DNA from: Kangiellaceae bacterium | Lineage (GTDB): Bacteria; Pseudomonadota; Gammaproteobacteria; Enterobacterales; Kangiellaceae | Assembly: GCA_013373015.1 (NCBI GenBank) | Contig: JABXIQ010000027.1 | Span: 1 to 64,000 of the forward strand | Direction of reading: 5' to 3' | Length of the DNA stretch: 64,000 bases | Part shown: piece after piece, positions 62,084 through 64,000 of the stretch | Position numbering within the stretch: position 1 is the stretch's first letter | Layout: each line of letters opens with the position of its first letter | The notes under the pieces: generated by a model | The model's input: only the letters and a program-made list of their open reading frames with translations | Database searches by the model: none | What the model was told of the DNA's origin: nothing | Made by a program: the position numbers and the translations under genes

Positions 62084-62308
62084 CTATTGTTTTTTGGTGA
62101 GGTAGTGTGCCAATTGTTTGCCAATACTCACAATTGAGCCTGCAACGCCAATGATTGCAGCAATAACCAATATGGTTATCGTGGCCTGTTGGTTCAAAAA
62201 CTGCCATGCAAAATAGTGCTTTGCAAAGATAAAACCGATAATAACCAATGATATCAGGTAGCATGCAATGGTAAATTTGGGTAAGGCTTGAAATTTAAGT
62301 TTGGCCAT
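62084..62308 (-). CDS. small two-helix membrane protein
   Basis: A 74-residue protein with two hydrophobic segments (FTIACYLISLVIIGFIFA and ATITILVIAAIIGVAGSIVS) and basic ends. No family recognised. It begins 1 base after the DUF1285 gene, so it is probably the third gene of the tusA transcript. Confidence 0.55.
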   Translation of the reverse strand: MAKLKFQALPKFTIACYLISLVIIGFIFAKHYFAWQFLNQQATITILVIAAIIGVAGSIVSIGKQLAHYLTKKQ

Positions 62309-62309
62309 T

Positions 62310-62858
62310 TCAAATACTTCCTAAGCTAAAAAATTCACCTGCAGAAATAACCCCCATGTGCTTTTGGCCGTCAATCACTCTTTCTTCAGCAATCTCAACA
62401 AGTTCATAAAACACATTACGGTGGATCAAGGCGTGTAAATTACTACGAATAGTGATGTAAGGCGAGGGTTCGCCAGTATTTGGATCTTGTTTAACCCATA
62501 ATGGATTTTCAGCCGTCAGAGCTACTTGGTTATCACAATTATCTTCAAAAACAATAACTTGGCCATGCTTGGTTACTTGGAGTTGCATTCTGATCACTAA
62601 GAAAGGTGCATCTTCGACTTGAATACCTAACTTTTCTACAGGCGTGACCAGAAAGTAGTGGTTATCTTCTTTTTTAAGCACCGAGGAAAATAATTTAACC
62701 AGTCTTTGGCGACCAATTGGTGAACCTTGGTAGTGCCATGAACCATCGCGCTTTATGAGCAAATCCATATTGCCGCAAAATTCAGGGTCCCATTTATCTA
62801 CTGGTGGCAAGTTGCCTGATTGTAGTTGTGAGAGAATTTCGGCTAAGTCATTGGTCAT
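62310..62858 (-). CDS. DUF1285 protein
   Basis: A 182-residue protein: LPPVDKWDPEFCGNMDLLIKRDGSWHYQGSPIGRQRLVKLF at the start and TPVEKLGIQVEDAPFLV after it are the DUF1285 pattern. Function unknown; it is commonly found in gamma- and alphaproteobacteria. It sits between tusA (4 bases) and the small membrane protein (1 base). Confidence 0.85.
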   Translation of the reverse strand: MTNDLAEILSQLQSGNLPPVDKWDPEFCGNMDLLIKRDGSWHYQGSPIGRQRLVKLFSSVLKKEDNHYFLVTPVEKLGIQVEDAPFLVIRMQLQVTKHGQVIVFEDNCDNQVALTAENPLWVKQDPNTGEPSPYITIRSNLHALIHRNVFYELVEIAEERVIDGQKHMGVISAGEFFSLGSI

Positions 62859-62862
62859 AGAT

Positions 62863-63117
62863 TTAAGCCGATAATCCTTTCTTAATCAAATACTTATAAG
62901 GTGTTTGTTCAGTATCGCTGGCCAATAGTTGATGCTCCATAAAAGTACAAAACTTTGGAATATCACGGGTAGTTGAGGGGTCATCAGCAATTACCAATAA
63001 TACCTCCCCTTGCTCCATTTTACGCACGTTTAGACGCACCATCATCACCGGTTCAGGACAACGTAGTCCAAGGGCATCTAGTTTGCGATCAAATTGCTCA
63101 AAGTTGATATTGGTCAT
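62863..63117 (-). CDS. tusA: sulfur carrier protein TusA
   Basis: An 84-residue protein: [22 protein letters not shown], with the persulfide-carrying cysteine (Cys19) in the RCPEP motif. The rest, [27 protein letters not shown], follows TusA. It relays sulfur from IscS toward tRNA 2-thiouridine. First gene of a probable three-gene transcript. Confidence 0.92.
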   Translation of the reverse strand: MTNINFEQFDRKLDALGLRCPEPVMMVRLNVRKMEQGEVLLVIADDPSTTRDIPKFCTFMEHQLLASDTEQTPYKYLIKKGLSA

Positions 63118-63298
63118 GAAATCTTATTACACCAAGCGTATGTTAGAAGTTGAGCGAATTTTAGTCTTTTTGTGACAAGAGCTAAAGCATCCTCTCTATT
63201 GTATAGAAATTATATATCATCATTTTAGAAATGTTTAATTTTATTAATTAATCAGAAAGGTAGACAATGAATCTAAGCTAGAGATTAGGAGAAAAAAC

Positions 63299-63775
63299 AT
63301 GCAAAAGGCAATTAATATTGGTATTGATGAACAAGCCAGACAAGAGATCGGTCAAGGGTTATCACGTTTGCTGGCAGATACTTATACATTATATTTACAA
63401 ACTCATAACTTTCATTGGAATGTGACGGGACCTTTTTTTCAATCGTTGCATATTTTGTTCGAAGGCCAATACAGCGAGTTGGCGCTTGCGGTTGATGTTA
63501 TTGCAGAACGCATTCGGGCGCTAGGTATTCTAGCCCCAGGCACTTACCAAGAGTTTGCAAAGCTGACTGAGATCAAAGAAATTGAAGGTAACATAAGTGC
63601 AGAAGAGATGTTGGAACGGCTGGTGGACAGTCATGAAACCGTAGTTAGAACTGCGCGCGCAATTTTGCCATTGGCGCAAGAGGCTGCTGATGAATCCTCA
63701 ACGAGTTTGATTTCAGATCGGTTGGTGGTGCACGAAAAAACAGCTTGGATGTTACGCTCACATTTGCAGAGTTAA
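63299..63775 (+). CDS. dps: Dps-family ferritin-like DNA-binding protein
   Basis: A 158-residue four-helix protein: [21 protein letters not shown] carries the ferroxidase histidines at the subunit interface; [27 protein letters not shown] and the C-terminal [12 protein letters not shown] complete the fold. Dps dodecamers store iron and shield DNA in oxidative and starvation stress. A GGAGAA site precedes the start. The preceding 180 bases are AT-rich with no clear promoter that I can name. Confidence 0.93.
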   Translation: MQKAINIGIDEQARQEIGQGLSRLLADTYTLYLQTHNFHWNVTGPFFQSLHILFEGQYSELALAVDVIAERIRALGILAPGTYQEFAKLTEIKEIEGNISAEEMLERLVDSHETVVRTARAILPLAQEAADESSTSLISDRLVVHEKTAWMLRSHLQS

Positions 63776-64000
63776 TTTAAGTCACCCGCAAAGGTCGCGG
63801 CAACACGGTTGCGGCCTTCATTTTTTGCTTTATATAATAATCGGTCTGCACGATTAATAACAAAGTCTAAACTTTCATCTTCATCCAAATATTCTGTTAC
63901 TCCAAAGCTAGATGTCACTTTCAAACCTTGTGCTAAATGATCAAAATCAAAGGCTTCAAAGTGCTCGCGTAAACGCTCAGCAATGTTGTAGGCATCATTC
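63772..64000 (-). CDS. GGDEF-domain protein, 3' end (rest outside window)
   Basis: The frame runs in from the right edge. The last 75 or so residues read [38 protein letters not shown] and the hallmark C-terminal helix [17 protein letters not shown], which is the end of a diguanylate cyclase GGDEF domain. The active-site motif itself lies outside the window. Its stop codon overlaps the dps stop, in convergent orientation. Confidence 0.88.
   Translation of the reverse strand, partial: NDAYNIAERLREHFEAFDFDHLAQGLKVTSSFGVTEYLDEDESLDFVINRADRLLYKAKNEGRNRVAATFAGDLN

Noticed and set aside
62007-62264. 85-residue minus-strand frame
   Set aside because: Overlaps both the GyrI-like gene end and the better 74-residue membrane protein in another frame; no domain.
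63270-63286. AATCT-7-AGATT palindrome near the dps start
   Set aside because: It overlaps the ribosome-binding region, is short, and does not match OxyR or Fur patterns.
1-64000. CRISPR arrays, tRNA genes, insertion sequences, prophage
   Set aside because: No repeated spacer-like array, cloverleaf, transposase or phage gene found on reading; a computational scan for tRNAs would be the decisive test.

Overview
The window is a stretch of gammaproteobacterial chromosome of fairly low GC. The housekeeping proteins (Rho, UbiD, Fre, RpoH, FtsY/E/X, PrlC, glutathione reductase, GlyQ/GlyS, Tag) read very close to their Enterobacteria-type homologues, and the neighbourhoods trxA-rho, ubiD-fre, rsmD/ftsY-ftsE-ftsX...rpoH and glyQ-glyS-gmhB are typical of the class. 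A free-living, perhaps marine, relative of the Kangiellaceae would fit, but that is only an impression; nothing here fixes the genus. I see no tRNA, rRNA, CRISPR array, prophage, transposase or integrase.

Layout. 1-6.3 kb: end of trxA, rho, a secreted S41-peptidase-like protein, ubiD and fre. 6.3-24.2 kb: one large minus-strand aryl polyene (APE) pigment locus. From apeC down to apeR every junction either overlaps or has a very short gap. It encodes the type II polyketide machinery (ketosynthases ApeC/O/R, ketoreductase ApeQ, dehydratases ApeI/P, carrier proteins ApeE/F), starter supply and activation (ammonia-lyase, ApeH ligase), lipid attachment (ApeD, ApeJ), export and envelope delivery (ApeM, ApeL, ApeN), a thioesterase (ApeK), a methyltransferase (probably ApeB), and an FAD enzyme carrying the halogenase signature WxWxIP. 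24.3-31.2 kb: a solute-binding lipoprotein, rpoH preceded by two CIRCE boxes, a YceI protein, two small plus-strand genes, then ftsX-ftsE-ftsY. 31.3-37.4 kb: rsmD, ppiC behind two tandem paralogous secreted proteins, rsmJ, a pseudouridine synthase, a uracil-DNA-glycosylase-family protein and several small conserved genes. 37.4-41.6 kb: an RND permease, a LolA-like protein and a TetR regulator in one operon, with two matching 18-bp operators at the promoter. 41.6-44.5 kb: an FGGY sugar kinase with its AraC-type regulator, and a cupredoxin-like secreted protein. 44.5-48.8 kb: prlC at the end of an operon with three surface-polymer genes (TagF-like glycerophosphotransferase, TagD-like cytidylyltransferase, GT2 glycosyltransferase). 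48.9-64 kb: gor, a TraB/GumN protein, an ATP-grasp protein, a PAS-GGDEF-EAL protein, a gamma carbonic anhydrase, a DUF481 barrel, the glyQ-glyS-gmhB-epimerase operon, tag, tusA with partners, dps, and the 3' end of a GGDEF protein.

How it fits together. The APE locus makes an aryl-capped polyene on carrier protein and places it in the outer membrane; APEs are known antioxidant pigments. A second RND plus LolA-like pair at 37.5-40.8 kb suggests another lipid or lipoprotein trafficking route under TetR control. The most unusual points are the halogenase-like enzyme inside the pigment operon, the double CIRCE in front of the heat-shock sigma gene (HrcA control stacked on sigma-32), and the teichoic-acid-like TagD/TagF pair in a Gram-negative background.
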